A stretch of DNA of 64,000 nt from Yponomeuta sedellus. Lineage: Eukaryota > Arthropoda > Insecta > Lepidoptera > Yponomeutidae. The notes below the pieces were generated by a model. The model saw only the letters and a program-made list of their open reading frames with translations, was not told the DNA's origin and ran no database searches. The stretch lies in assembly GCA_934045075.1 (NCBI GenBank), contig OW203732.1, positions 4,381,501-4,445,500 of the forward strand, in the 5' to 3' direction. Each line of letters opens with the position of its first letter. Position 1 is the first letter of the stretch. Made by a program: the position numbers and the translations under genes. This document shows positions 42,617 through 52,800 of the stretch, in pieces.

Positions 42617-42996
42617 AGCGCTCGTGGCCTACCGGAACCGAGTGATTGGTATCAATCACTTGAGTTAAGCAACAACAGGCGCGGTCAGGTGCAGGATGGG
42701 TGACCGTCCCGTGACTACCGCTAGTGGCATTTTTTCGAGCGCTTCCGTGCTTTGCAAGGCACGTTGAGCCGTTGGTGCCAGCTATCATGTAATGGCAGTC
42801 GTTAAGCCATGTCAGAGGCCTTATGGGCGGCTTGATAACTTCTGACAGTAAGGCCCGCCACTGTCTTACAATCCTCCACCAACCCGGACTTGGCCCCCGT
42901 GGTGGAGTATGGCCTAACCTTCCTGCGATGCAGGAAGAGACCCGTGCCCCAGCAGTGGGGACATACAAGGGTTGATAACGAACGAACGAACGAACA
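42617..42996 (+). mobile_element. 5S-SINE (F), full-length with (GAAC)n tail
   Basis: All parts present: GAGTTAAGCAACAACAGGCG, GGATGGGTGACCGTCC, the 3' body and AACGAACGAACGAACGAAC. It sits between the two copies of the duplicated segment. Confidence 0.75.
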
Positions 42997-43003
42997 AATA
43001 ACG

Positions 43004-43235
43004 ATTGGGATCGCTCAGCATTTGGTGCGCGTAATGTAGGAACAGGTTATTGTTAGTATAAAAAGGAAAGAAAGTGTAGTTTCATCTATATTTGCTGTTT
43101 TTCTTAAACATCAATTTGACTTAACGATAACCGCAGGGGGGCGTTAGAATCCATAATACAGGATCTACCTATTTTGGTTTCTAATGCGATAGAAAAATAC
43201 TTATACTTAATATCTAAGTTAACCTGAAAATTAGC
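43004..43235. repeat. Right copy of the duplicated segment
   Basis: GATTGGGATCGCTCAGCATT, TAGTATAAAAAGGAAAGAAA and AGAATCCATAATACAGGATC match 41758-42612 without its 610-bp middle. Confidence 0.65.
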
Positions 43236-43385
43236 ATAACTTTACACTTATACCGATATCTGTTGCTCAATAAATACAAATACAAATAGTTTATTAAATA
43301 TCTTTATGTTATCTTTATCTCCTCGAAAAAAAGAGCGAAGGAGTCCACATCTAATTCGATTGAAAATATTTACGATTATAATGAT

Positions 43386-43712
43386 TTTAAAAACATATTT
43401 AGAGGCTAAAAATTCAACCTATGCCAGGACTCGAACCCGCGACCACTGGCTAACCGTGCCAGCACTCTCCCAACTGAGCTAATGGGCGACTTACATAAGT
43501 GAAATTTCGAACCTCATTACAATACTCTCTGTATTACGTACAGGCGGCAACATCTGGCTGAAGTAATTTGCATCACTAGCAGCCACGAGCATCTACTTTG
43601 CAGTTATGTTTCACATCGTAATGATATTTTGGAATTTATGGTGGAATTTTCAGCCTATAAATAGGTTTTTAAAATTGTCCTGAGCACGGGTTAGTGCATT
43701 AAAAAGACTATA
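43386..43712 (+). mobile_element. Family T, palindromic ends with body
   Basis: 327 bp between ATTATAATGAT copies (43375-43385, 43713-43723). Inverted head and body, then a short sense edge (CAGCCTATAAATAGG) and the tail ending AAAAAGACTATA. Confidence 0.8.
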
Positions 43713-43723
43713 ATTATAATGAT

Positions 43724-43998
43724 GGTGATGAGAGGAACGTGTTTCCGCTAGATCCGTGGCAGTCGCCCAGCCCAGGCCAGGTCCAGGCGGCCACGGGCGG
43801 CGCTTTTGACTGTCGATGCCTATCTCCATATGATGGATGGCACTTGTTCCGGCCTGTTCCACATACGTGTCACTGCTCCGGGAAACCTCTCCTTTCTTAC
43901 CTATAATTGCACTTATTATGGGTCTTCGTATTCTTTTCGAAAGTGGTAGTTGAAAGTACAATAGGCGTGACGAAAGATTTTTTAAATCCTCTTCCATA
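43724..43998 (-). other. Unassigned GC-rich segment; source of extra flank
   Basis: GCCCAGGCCAGGTCCAGGCG is GC-rich for this window. The minus-strand frame (from 43997) reads ..IGKKGEVSRSSDTYVEQAG.. with even composition but no family recognised. Its left 45 bp recur inside the T copy at 40175. It may be a host exon or an old repeat. Confidence 0.35.
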
Positions 43999-44028
43999 AT
44001 GTAGGATTTATTATTTACATTTATTATT

Positions 44029-44241
44029 ACACTATTTTTATTTTTAATGCACTAACCCGTGCTAAGGAACAAATTTAAAAACCTGTTTAGAGGCTAAAAA
44101 TTTCACCCATGCCGGGATTCGAACCCGCAACCTCTGGCTATCCGTACCGTATCCGTATCCGTATCTGGTACGGATAGCCAGAGGTTGCGGGTTCGCATCC
44201 CGGCATGGGTGAAATTTTTAGCCTCTAAACAGGTTTTTAAA
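44029..44241 (-). mobile_element. Family T, palindrome with shared private change
   Basis: 213 bp between TACATTTATTATT copies (44016-44028, 44242-44254). Both arms have CTGTTTAG/CTAAACAG where other copies have CTATTTAG/CTAAATAG, and both have GGTTGCGGG. The centre is a (CCGTAT)n expansion. Confidence 0.85.
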
Positions 44242-44254
44242 TACATTTATTATT

Positions 44255-45151
44255 CACAAAAAAAAACTATATTCCAGTTATAAACTAAAACTTAACGTAG
44301 GTTGAAGATATTTTTTTAAATTATTTTAAATCTGTAAGAAAAAAAATCTGCCATGGCGTCAAATCTGACGTCACGCCACATCACAATCTCTAGTAGTAAA
44401 GCAAGGGTGAAGTTTACTAATGCTAACCTAACCGTGACGTCACGCGGTGTGATGGGTATTTCAGTCATAATGGCAAAAAGCAGTATTATCATCTTTTATT
44501 TTGTTGAAAATATTAGTAATCTCTTTTTTTAATATAAAACTAAATCAGTGTTTGAAAACCTTTTAATGTGTACTTCCCCTAATATCGTTAAATCTTTGAT
44601 TATTTGATAGGTACTGTCGTCACGCCTATTATGGCTGGAGCAACAAAAAACCTGAATAATTTCTTCAGTACTTACAGGGTGAAACCAAATCCCCCTTTAC
44701 ACCCAAAATGGGAGGTTCGACGCGTCAATATGAACAAGCTTTATAATGAGAAGAACCTCAAAATAGCGAAAAAATAACCGACACCTTTTTTAACAATGGA
44801 GAAAATTTCGAAAGAAATTTTTGATGTGTTATAAATTGAAATGCAACAACAATTATAATTTTTACGATTTTCGGATGTACATGGGACTTTTTACTTCCTC
44901 TATAATTAAATAAGTAAAAAATATTTTTTTACTTTGTATACAAATTTACTGCACGAAGTTGGAATAATGTATAATAATAATAATACAATATGTTCTACAG
45001 AAGGACAGAGGCTTACTCCCAAAAAAAAAAAAAAAATGTGCTTAGTCATAACGCACGGTCTCACCATTTTAAGCGCTGAGGTGATCGCCTCAACATCTCA
45101 GGCTATCTCAAATTCGTAAGAAAAATAAATAATAAAATAGTGAAACTTTCG
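44255..45151. other. No recognised repeat; two TGACGTCA sites
   Basis: CTGACGTCACGCC near 44367 and GTGACGTCACGCGG near 44434 each contain ACGTCA, like a CRE. AT-rich otherwise. The frame 44934-45119 has no domain. Confidence 0.35.
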
Positions 45152-45228
45152 ATATCAACCCTTGTATGTCACCACTGCTAAAGGGTTAGGCCATGCTCCA
45201 CCACGCGGGCTAAGTCCGGGTTGGTATA
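45152..45228 (-). repeat. 5S-SINE (F), 3' fragment
   Basis: ATCAACCCTTGTATGTCACC, then CATGCTCCACCACGCGGGC and AAGTCCGGGTTGG. Confidence 0.55.
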
Positions 45229-45350
45229 GATAGATAAAGAACATTTTATTGCACAACCAGAGAAAATAATTAAGATTTTATAATTCTATTAATATCACAC
45301 AATTGGCAGTCTTATCGCTTAGAGCGATTTCTTCCAGACAACTTTTGGCT
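45229..45350 (-). repeat. LINE-tail-like repeat, family Z
   Basis: GATAAAGAACATTTTATTGC and TTGGCAGTCTTATCGC. Confidence 0.45.
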
Positions 45351-45462
45351 GGAGTGAACTGCATAAACAATATAGTCGGTAGGTGCATGTCCATAAATAA
45401 AACATCTTATATTAAACAGGTCTAATCCCGATCATTAATCAGATAAAACATAATTATGTTAA

Positions 45463-45670
45463 CCTCCTAAGGCCTGGAAGTAACAGTTACTTCAAGACTT
45501 CTAAAACTATGTAGAATTCGAACAACTTTTTCTTCTTGTTGTCCAAAAAATTATAAGGAAAATCTTGGACCAGTAAGAGTATGTTTTTCGGATTTCCTAC
45601 TATCATCATTGGATGTGAAAAGAAAGTTATTCATGATGTCCTATTTCTAGGACGCCGAAATACTAAGCCC
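45463..45670. mobile_element. Small MITE, family M copy 2
   Basis: CCTCCTAAGGCCTGG at the left. GTAACAGTTACTTCAAGACT and GATGTCCTATTTCTAGGACG match copy 1. The right end is worn (TACTAAGCCCT). Confidence 0.55.
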
Positions 45671-46536
45671 TCAAAATACAGCACTGAACTATGTCATCTT
45701 TGTTACGAATGACTTTTTACACTTATTTGGCCGTCATTAAAAACATTTACCATCTTACATGACAGAGAAACATGGGCTCACCGAATTAGTATGAACAGAG
45801 GATTTTGTCAACGAAACAAAATATATCACAAAAAGTATCAGTCAAGAAGAAATGAGGTGTCTCGTTGTGTGGCCTACATCGGCGCATCTACCCTGCGATG
45901 TTCGACACCTATTGATTTAAGTTCAGTATTTTCAGGGTCTATTAGAGCAGCTCTTGAGTTTGATCTGCCAGCAGATCCCTGTTGCAAACAAAAATAGTTT
46001 TCTTTGTTCCTTTTGGATGCCAGTAGTATTCGCGTCATCACGAGTAATAATATTCATTCGCTACCTGAGTTGTAAAATCAACCGAGTCTATTGGCTGCTG
46101 GCCGTAAAGAAAATCATTTCAAATATGGAAGTGAATTTCCTTACGCGGAAAAAACATTACTTTTTTTACATTACCTTTACCTTCGCAGTTCGATAATAGT
46201 GCCAAATGGTCAAGAGGCTATCAAACCAAAACTTCAGGCAGTCTGACGACCTAAGCCAGGCCGTTCTATTGGCCATAGTCAGTTTGTCTTCTCCTTTCAA
46301 TACCCGCCAGCCTAGTGACGTCGATGCTTATCTGCCAATGATAGATGACGTTAAAGGTTCTAATTAGAGGAGTCTCCGGGCGTGAAGCCTGTGCGTTAAT
46401 AGCGCTAATTTCCTATCAATGAACTGGTTTCTTAGGCTGCCGTTCCACCAAAGATGCGATTCAAACGCCTCATAAAGCTGACAGCAGCGGTCAGTAGGAA
46501 GGCGACCAGTCTGTGACCTGTTTTCTGAAACTACAC
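45671..46536. other. No recognised feature
   Basis: Frames at 45791-45997 and 45954-46196 overlap, without domains. Composition is more balanced (46200-46500) than the surroundings. Confidence 0.35.
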
Positions 46537-46540
46537 TTAA

Positions 46541-47103
46541 GGCGCGTAGAGGCGCTAACTAGCGCAACCAATGGAATAAAAATCATAACAAACATACATA
46601 CATACATACATACATACATAACTCACGCCTGTATCCCAGAGGGGTAGGCAGAGACCAGGGACAGCCACTTGTCAGGATCCTGACAGATCATCTTCGCTTC
46701 ATCAATGTTCATAAGTCGTTGCATGCACGCACGCCGGCTCCGGGTACTTATTATCTCCCCCTTGGCTAAAATAAAAATCATAACTTGTTTTACAATACGT
46801 CTTTATATAAAAGTGAACATGAGAAATCTTAATATCTACGGTAACAATTTTAAAAACATACAGCCAAGAATGTAGTACAAATAATATCCTAGGACTTTAA
46901 TCGATTTCCGCTACAAACGGCCGTTTTTGGCGGAAATCGATGAAAGTCGTAGATTGTTGATCCCAGGTTCCTAGATTGTAGGTTCAAAAAATAGTTATCA
47001 CATTTGTTAAGATTTCTCATGTTCGCTTTTAGATAAAAACGTATTATAAAACAAGTGATGATTTTTATTCCATTGGTGGTGCTAATTAGCGCCACTATAC
47101 GCC
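46541..47103. mobile_element. TTAA-flanked foldback MITE, split by a C insertion
   Basis: TTAA at both sides (46537-46540, 47104-47107), the target of piggyBac-type elements. Arms of about 130 bp: GGCGCGTAGAGGCGCTAACT.. and inverse GGCGTATAGTGGCGCTAATT.., ACCAATGGAATAAAAATCAT, ATGAGAAATCTTAA. The centre GGCGGAAATCGAT also folds. Without the C insertion the length is about 370 bp. No transposase. Confidence 0.65.
46590..46769 (-). mobile_element. LINE 3' end, family C, inserted
   Basis: 180 bp between exact 15-bp copies of AATAAAAATCATAAC (46575-46589, 46770-46784). The left edge is the (ATAC)n tail, i.e. (TATG)n on the coding strand. Read in that direction it ends ..SAYPSGIQA and stop, a LINE coding end. 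Confidence 0.8.
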
Positions 47104-47193
47104 TTAATAGCTTATTATGATGATTTGAGGTACATTGCATGACAAAAAATTTAGTAAACTAAGAATTGTCCTCTACGTAACAGTCCTCAGATG

Positions 47194-47476
47194 ATTATAC
47201 TATTTTTATTTTTAATGCACTAACCCGTGCTAAGGACAATTTTAAAAACCTATTTACCTGCAAAGTAGGTAGTCGGGGCTGTAAGTGATGCAATTTACTT
47301 AAGCCAGATGTCGCTGTCTGTACGTAATACAGAGAATAGTGTAGAGGTTCGAAATTTCACTGATGCCGTGAGTCGCCCATTGGCTCAATTGGTAGAGCGC
47401 TGGTACGGATAGCCAGAGGTCGCGGGTTCGAATCCCGGCATGGGTGGAATTTTAGGCCTCTAAATAGGTTTTTAAA
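47194..47476 (-). mobile_element. Family T, palindromic edges
   Basis: 283 bp between GTCCTCAGATG copies (47183-47193, 47477-47487). Inverted tail to AACCTATTTA, then a switch to CCTGCAAAGTAGGTAGTCGG, body, head (A box TTGGCTCAATTGG, B box GGTTCGAATCC) and the common edge. Confidence 0.8.
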
Positions 47477-47527
47477 GTCCTCAGATGGTTAACTCTACTA
47501 CTCAATTATCAATCTTTTATTTTTTAT

Positions 47528-47886
47528 ATTATTTTTAATGCACTAACCCGTGCTCAGGACAATTTTAAAAACCTATTTAGAGGCTATAAATTCCACCCAT
47601 GCCGGGACTCGAACCCGCGACCTCTGGCTATCAGTGCCAGCGCTCTTGCCAACTGAGCTAATGGGCGACTCACCGACATCAGTGAAATTTCGAACCTCTA
47701 CACTATTCTCTGTATTACGTACAGACAGCGACATCTGGCTTAAGTTAATTGCATCACTTACATCCCCGACTACCTACTTTGCAGTTAGGTTTTATATCGG
47801 AATGATATCGCTGTACCCACATGATTATATTATTTTTAATGCACTAACCCGTGCTAATGACAATTTTAAAAACCTATTTAGAGACT
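47528..47886 (-). mobile_element. Family T, long one-direction copy
   Basis: Tail, edge, head, full body (CAGCGACATCTGGC, TTGCAGTTAGG, GATATCGCTGTACCCACATG) and a second tail and edge, all in one direction. It ends GAGACTTATATT next to B sequence. No certain TSD. Confidence 0.7.
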
Positions 47887-48197
47887 TATATTATTTATTA
47901 ATATTTCGTTTAATTTTTTATTTCTTTAGACCCCTATGTAAGTCCCGATGCAGTCTCAGACCTTCTTTAGGCTTAGTTACTAAGCGTGCCCACCGAAGAT
48001 TGGCAATTTCTAACGCTAATGTATTTGAACACCTCAGACTCTCAGGTTTCGTCACGATGTTTCCCATCACCTTTAGCTAGTGGTATTGGTATAACTTAGA
48101 AAACAAAGCCATTGGTACTTGCTCGCACTGTGAATCGAACCTGCGTCACTTTTTTCCGAGTCCATTGTTCTACCCACTGTACCACCGCCGCTCGTTA
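47887..48197 (-). repeat. SINE family B, with worn head
   Basis: AGTCCCGATGCAGTCTCAGA, CGTGCCCACCGAAGATTGGC, GTCACGATGTTTCCC and the head GTACCACCGCCGCTC. Its 3' side joins the T copy at 47886, and the same junction recurs at about 53119. Confidence 0.6.
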
Positions 48198-48205
48198 TCG
48201 TTCGT

Positions 48206-48645
48206 TATCAACCCTTGTATGTCCCCACTGCTGGGGCACGGGTCTCTTCCTGCATCGCAGGAAGGTTAGGCCTTACTCCACCACGGGGGCCAAATCCGGG
48301 TTGGTGGAGGATTGTAAGACAGTGGTGGTCTTACTGCCGACCTCTGTGGCGTAGCGGTAGCGCGTCTGCCTACCATGCAAGAGGTCCCGGGTTCGAATCC
48401 CGGCTGGAAACAAAAAAAAAAGTCCAGGTCTTGGATGTTTACATGTTTGTGATGTCGTTGTTTCTGGTTCCCACGACACAGGGTATCCTAGTGTGGGGCC
48501 AGAAGCAATGTATGTGCCTGTATGTAAATGTTATGTTATGTACTGTCAGAAGTTATCAAGCCGCCCATAAGGCCTCTGACTTAACGACTGCCATTATATG
48601 ACAGCCGGCACCAACGGCTTAACGTGCCTTGCAAAGCACGGGCCA
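48206..48645 (-). repeat. 5S-SINE (F), split by a SINE S
   Basis: TATCAACCCTTGTATGTCCC to GACAGTGGTGGTCTTACTG, then S, then ACTGTCAGAAGTTATCAAGC to CTTAACGTGCCTTGCAAAGC. The 5S-like head is lost. Confidence 0.7.
48337..48540 (+). mobile_element. tRNA-derived SINE family S, nested
   Basis: A box TGGCGTAGCGG, B box GGTTCGAATCC, an A linker and the full body to ATGTAAATGTTATGTTATG. TACTG on both sides is the likely short TSD. Confidence 0.75.
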
Positions 48646-48655
48646 CCGCCGCCGC

Positions 48656-49019
48656 TCGCTGTGACATTATCTTTTTTTATTATTGAGAGCGTAATTATAG
48701 AGGGAAGAGTTGTGTGTTTTATGTAATTGAGTTAACTTTAGATAAGACAATGTATTTTTCAAACAATTATAATCGAATGGCCTGAACCGAACCCATAAAA
48801 ATATTAAAGGCCGAACCCAACAAGCGAGAGACTTCTTTATTATACCACATATCTCCTTCGTTAAAAAATAATCATCAATACAATCTGCTTTTCGTTCCCA
48901 ATCTAATAAATAAAAGTGCTGGAAATCACACCTTTTACTGTAATGTTCTACTTGGTGCTTACTTTGTACTCGTATAGTCTATTAGCTTTTAGAATATATC
49001 TTATTATCTAGCTCTATAG
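48656..49019. other. No recognised feature
   Basis: AT-rich. Confidence 0.4.
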
Positions 49020-49021
49020 TA

Positions 49022-50311
49022 CGAGGGCTGCTACTTATGTATGCGGAATAGAAAAAATAAACAAATGTATATGACTAAATATGTTTTTATTGTTTTTCAA
49101 AGTATTCTCCACTATGATCGATGCACTTTTGCATTCGATGAAACCAATTTGTAAAAAACCTTTTTCCACTGTGATTGAGGTATCTCCAAAACGTGCTGTT
49201 TGAACGCATCTACGGCATCTTCACGGGTCGAAAATCGTTGACCACGTAATTTATTCTTTATATTTGGGAATAAATAGAAATCATTGGGAGCCCAATCAGG
49301 GCTGTACTGTGGATGACCCATCAATTCTATTTTTTGACCATCCAAAAATGTATTTGTTTCCTGACATGTATGACAGCTGGCATTGTCATGGTGAAGTATG
49401 ATTCTGCGTCGCTGGTTGTTTTGGCGTATTCCTTCAAATACTTTCGGCAAACCAGTGGTGATGTACCACTCCGAATTAACCGTTCTGCGATTCTCCAGTG
49501 GTATTGTAGCCACATGGCCATTAATACCAAAAAGGCAGGCCACCATTTGCTTTACAGTGCTTTTTGCACGAGCCACTTTCATAGGGTTCGGCTCATTTTG
49601 AAACACCCAAACTGTTGATTGTTGTTTAGTTTCGGTATCGTACGCGTAGATCCAGGATTCGTCACCTGTTTAGATATTATAAACAGATTTTGAGTCGCCT
49701 CCGTTGAAGGTTTTCTTGCACCATTCGACGCGAGCATCTTTTTGATCCTGAGTTAAGTTGTGCGGGATCCAACGCGAACAAATTTTTTTTACAGACAAAT
49801 GTTCATGTAATATGAATCCTATGAATGCTCGTCATACATACTCGTATGCCCAGAATAGCCTATATTTCGCGATACGTAACATGGCGGTGTAGCATTATTA
49901 GTTTTCGCACAGCTTCAATATTTTGTGGCACAACCACCGATTTCGGGCAACCTTCTTTAACTTCGTCCGTGAGCTTACTGCGCCCGCGATTAAACTCACT
50001 AGACCAGTGATACACAGTCGTTTTTGATGGAGCTTCACCACCAAAAGTCGAAGTTACTTGATCAACGCACTGTTGTTGCGTTTTAACGCGTCGAAAATCG
50101 TAATAAATCATAGCACGAATATTTTCACGAGTGAGTTCCATTTTTTCAGCGATATGACATTTTAAACCCAACAAAAACAAAACACTAACGTATATAAGAG
50201 AAAAATATTAGCGGCCAGTATTTAAAAAAAACGAATTTGACCGTGGAGGTCAGATATTGCGTTTAAAGTTATTGGAATCCCAGATTCCGCATACATAAGT
50301 AGCAGCCTATG
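49022..50311 (-). mobile_element. mariner element, copy 2
   Basis: 1290 bp flanked by TA (49020-49021, 50312-50313), with the same terminal repeats as copy 1 in opposite orientation. A few tens of bases longer than copy 1 because copy 1 lost several short segments. Confidence 0.9.
49087..50141 (-). pseudogene. mariner transposase, inactivated but better preserved
   Basis: ATG at 50141, N-terminus MELTRENIRAMIYYDFRR. The C-terminal frame (49606-49112) keeps the second and third catalytic acids, RIILHHDNAS and QYSPDWAPND, with 34 residues between them: the DD34D signature of mariner. The first, TGDESWIYAYDTET, lies just after an in-frame TAA near 49672. Other breaks: a TAG and small insertions near 49800-49862, and a frame slip near the C-terminus (..WKKVFYKLVSS). 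A Leu/Trp change sits in the YSPDLAP motif. Confidence 0.9.
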
Positions 50312-50313
50312 TA

Positions 50314-50734
50314 GGCTTCGGTTTTCGCCGAAAGCACACGAGTGTAATACTACTTCGTGCTCTGTATAAAACTTTTCTTTAGATAAGTGTCAAATTAGTT
50401 CCAATATTTCTATAACACGAATATATCCCATTCTATCCGATAGTAGCCGAGGTATATTCTAAAAGCTAACAGACTGTACCTGCGTTGCAAATAAAAACGT
50501 CCAGGCATTACTCTCAGCCGTGCAGTAAAGCAAACAAATCCGTATTGAATGCGCGCACGTCGAGGGGGTGAGTCCGACGCTGACAGTTCAATCGACGAGC
50601 TCGCCGCGCGCGCGCATTCGCCGCGTCAACAATAACTCGCGAGATCGAAGTCCCTGTACAGGCAAGGGCTTCAATGCTCAGCGAATAAGGCGAATTAATG
50701 AATATATTTCTAATCACATTGCGTAAAACTGCAG
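50314..50734. other. CpG-rich stretch, possible regulatory or exon DNA
   Basis: 50545-50640 is strongly CpG-rich (GAATGCGCGCACGTCGAGGG, CTCGCCGCGCGCGCGCATTC). No repeat match within the window. No convincing frame: 50514-50717 on the minus strand lacks a domain. Confidence 0.3.
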
Positions 50735-50835
50735 GCAGATGCTGGATCCGGCTAGCTGAAGACAGGGCGCTATGGCGCTCATTAGGGGAGGGCTATGTCC
50801 AGCATTGGACTAGTATAGCCTGACGACGACGACGA
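50735..50835 (+). pseudogene. RTE-type LINE coding end and 3' tail
   Basis: An open frame reads ..AEDRALWRSLGEGYVQHWT.. then SIA and TGA, followed by (CGA)n. This is the C-terminal end typical of RTE-like ORFs (AEDRALWR-LGEAYVQQWT). 5'-truncated, about 100 bp. Confidence 0.65.
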
Positions 50836-50863
50836 CTACGAAATTACAAAACAGAGAAAATAT

Positions 50864-51135
50864 GACGGCCTAGGTGGCGCAGTGGTTTGGCCCGCTGGCT
50901 ATAAAACCTAAAGTCTCGGGTTCGATCCCCGGCCGGGTCAAACTAGGAAACTAACTTTTCTAGTTGGTCTCGGGTCTTGGACGTTGTCTATGTATTTATT
51001 GTATTAAATCTATCGTCGAGTTAGCACCTGCAAGACAAGTCATTTAGTTGTACTTAGTATGGGGCTAACGAGATCTGTGTAATGTGTCCATAAATATTGT
51101 ATAAGACCGCGACAATATTTATTTATTTATTTACC
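50864..51135 (+). mobile_element. tRNA-derived SINE family D, copy 2
   Basis: A box AGGTGGCGCAGTGG, B box GGTTCGATCCC, CGGCCGGGTCAAACTAGGAA and ATCGTCGAGTTAGCACCTG, with an AT-rich (TTTA)n end. Confidence 0.7.
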
Positions 51136-51735
51136 TATGAAGAGATTTGCTTGACAAACCGCGACGCTTATACATAGTTATATGTTAAACCTGTTGGAGC
51201 ATCTTGATTTACTATACACATACCTCAAATTTCGCAACCAATTCAGAGCTATCTGCGAGAGCATCAAGCAATTCAATTTCATTCGGACCGCTTGCTTTAA
51301 AAAAAACACAGACTTTTTGTCACACAGTAAATATCACTTCAGGGGGTTGTCAAGTTCAGGTTAAATTTGAAATCATGCGCCAGCAAAATTTAAAATGTCT
51401 TTAGCCACCCGTGGTACTCACGTACTCCGTACTTGCCGATGGTTACTAGACAAGGACATTACAAACACACAGATTGAGGTCATTTGTACACATCAAGTAC
51501 GTTAGCCTCCACTGGGACACGAATCAACAACCTCTGATTCAACACTCAAGAGCTAGATCGACGAGACGGTCAATCTGTTACTTTACTAAGTTACTATAGA
51601 ATAAGCTACTTATTAACTACACTGGTAGGTTACAGCAAATTGCACACTAGTTACCTAATATGCATACGAAGTTGTCGCGTCTTGTATCTAATATACAAAT
51701 CCAGGCTATCGCTACTGTAAGTGCAACAGATTTTT
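51136..51735. other. No recognised feature
   Basis: 51170-51200 has CTTATACATAGTTATATG, like the P flank. Nothing else. Confidence 0.4.
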
Positions 51736-51739
51736 TTCT

Positions 51740-51945
51740 TTTTTTTAATGCACTAACCCGTGCTAAGGACATTTTTAAAAACCAATTTAGAGGCTAAAAA
51801 TTCCACCCATGCCGGGAATCGAACCCGCGATCGGCTCGAGAACCGGCTATCCGTGCCAGCGCTCTTTCCAACTGAGCTAATGGGCGACTCACCGGCATCA
51901 GTGAAATTTCGAACCTCTTTACAATATTCTCTGTATTACGTACAG
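51740..51945 (-). mobile_element. Family T, simple SINE-like copy
   Basis: T-rich start (A tail on the minus strand), edge, head with an 11-bp anticodon-region insert (CGGCTCGAGAACC), and 5' end at CTGTACGTAATACAG. No inverted arm. ACAGATTT on both sides may be the TSD. Confidence 0.7.
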
Positions 51946-52404
51946 ATTTGTATTGCAACATATGTTGTGTTTGAATATTTTCAATCCTTTGATTCTTTAA
52001 GTCCACATGCATAGACATCGCGTCTTTAAGACATCAGTGTAGTAAAAACAGGTGTGGTTTGACACCCTTTTAATTACCCCCGTAAATTGCGGTAGAATAA
52101 TTACACGGTGCTTTAGACAAGTTAGGTTGACAGGATATTCAGGAACCTATTAAAGAGGATACCAAACCTGATTGAGGAATAACAAGCTGTAAATAGATGT
52201 TAGGTTAACATGTGAGTGGTGGCCGTTAGGTGTTAATAAGAGGCCGTGGGCAGGCCGTCGGGAAATCTACGTCATACGTCTCCAAGACGAGATGACTTAG
52301 GGTTGCATTTCTTTAAATATGCCTCTAAGCACGTCTAAGTATGCACCAGACCCACGACAAAGTAGAAAAACTGTTAAGCTAATATTGAACTAAAATTGAT
52401 CTTA
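51946..52404. other. No recognised feature
   Basis: Nothing recognised. Confidence 0.4.
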
Positions 52405-52650
52405 ATTTTTACATACATACATAACCTTACGCCTGTATCCCAGAGGGGTAGGCAGAGACCAGGGACAGCCACGATCCTGAGAGATCACCTTCACTTCATT
52501 AACGTTCATAAGTCGTTGCGTGCACGCACGCCGGTTCCGGGTACTTTTTATCTTCCCCTTTGCTAATATATCCCCTATTTGGTCGATGTATGTCCGCCTG
52601 GGACGTCCCTTACCAGCCCTTCCACTCACATTCGCTATATACATTTATAG
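52405..52650 (-). pseudogene. LINE coding end, family C (longest copy)
   Basis: Minus-strand frame from 52644: ..[20 protein letters not shown].. then ..[21 protein letters not shown]... The GRPR.(T/S)(W/Y) block is typical near the C-terminus of several non-LTR retrotransposon ORF2 proteins. A frameshift after SQDRG destroys the end. Followed by the (TATG)n tail. No RT core. Confidence 0.55.
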
Positions 52651-52800
52651 CGAATATAACTCTTAATTTTTGAGTCATATATTTAGTTACTCATTGCCAC
52701 TTTTATGGCACATTAACGGAGCCACATATAAAACGCTTGTCATCATCAGAGCGGTACTGAATCTTTGTGGAGACAAAAAAGTCTAAGTTAATTATACTTT

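Noticed and set aside
43650..43997. 115-codon minus-strand frame as a gene
   Set aside because: Its last third runs through a T SINE insertion (43386-43712). The remaining part is noted as unassigned.
44340..44460. Two CRE-like TGACGTCA sites as a promoter
   Set aside because: No TATA, initiator or exon nearby; two 8-mers alone are weak evidence.
47550..48080. 176-codon frame, the longest in the window
   Set aside because: Crosses from a T copy into a B copy; both are non-coding retroposons.
48215..48601. 128-codon frame
   Set aside because: Chimera of 5S-SINE and S SINE sequence.
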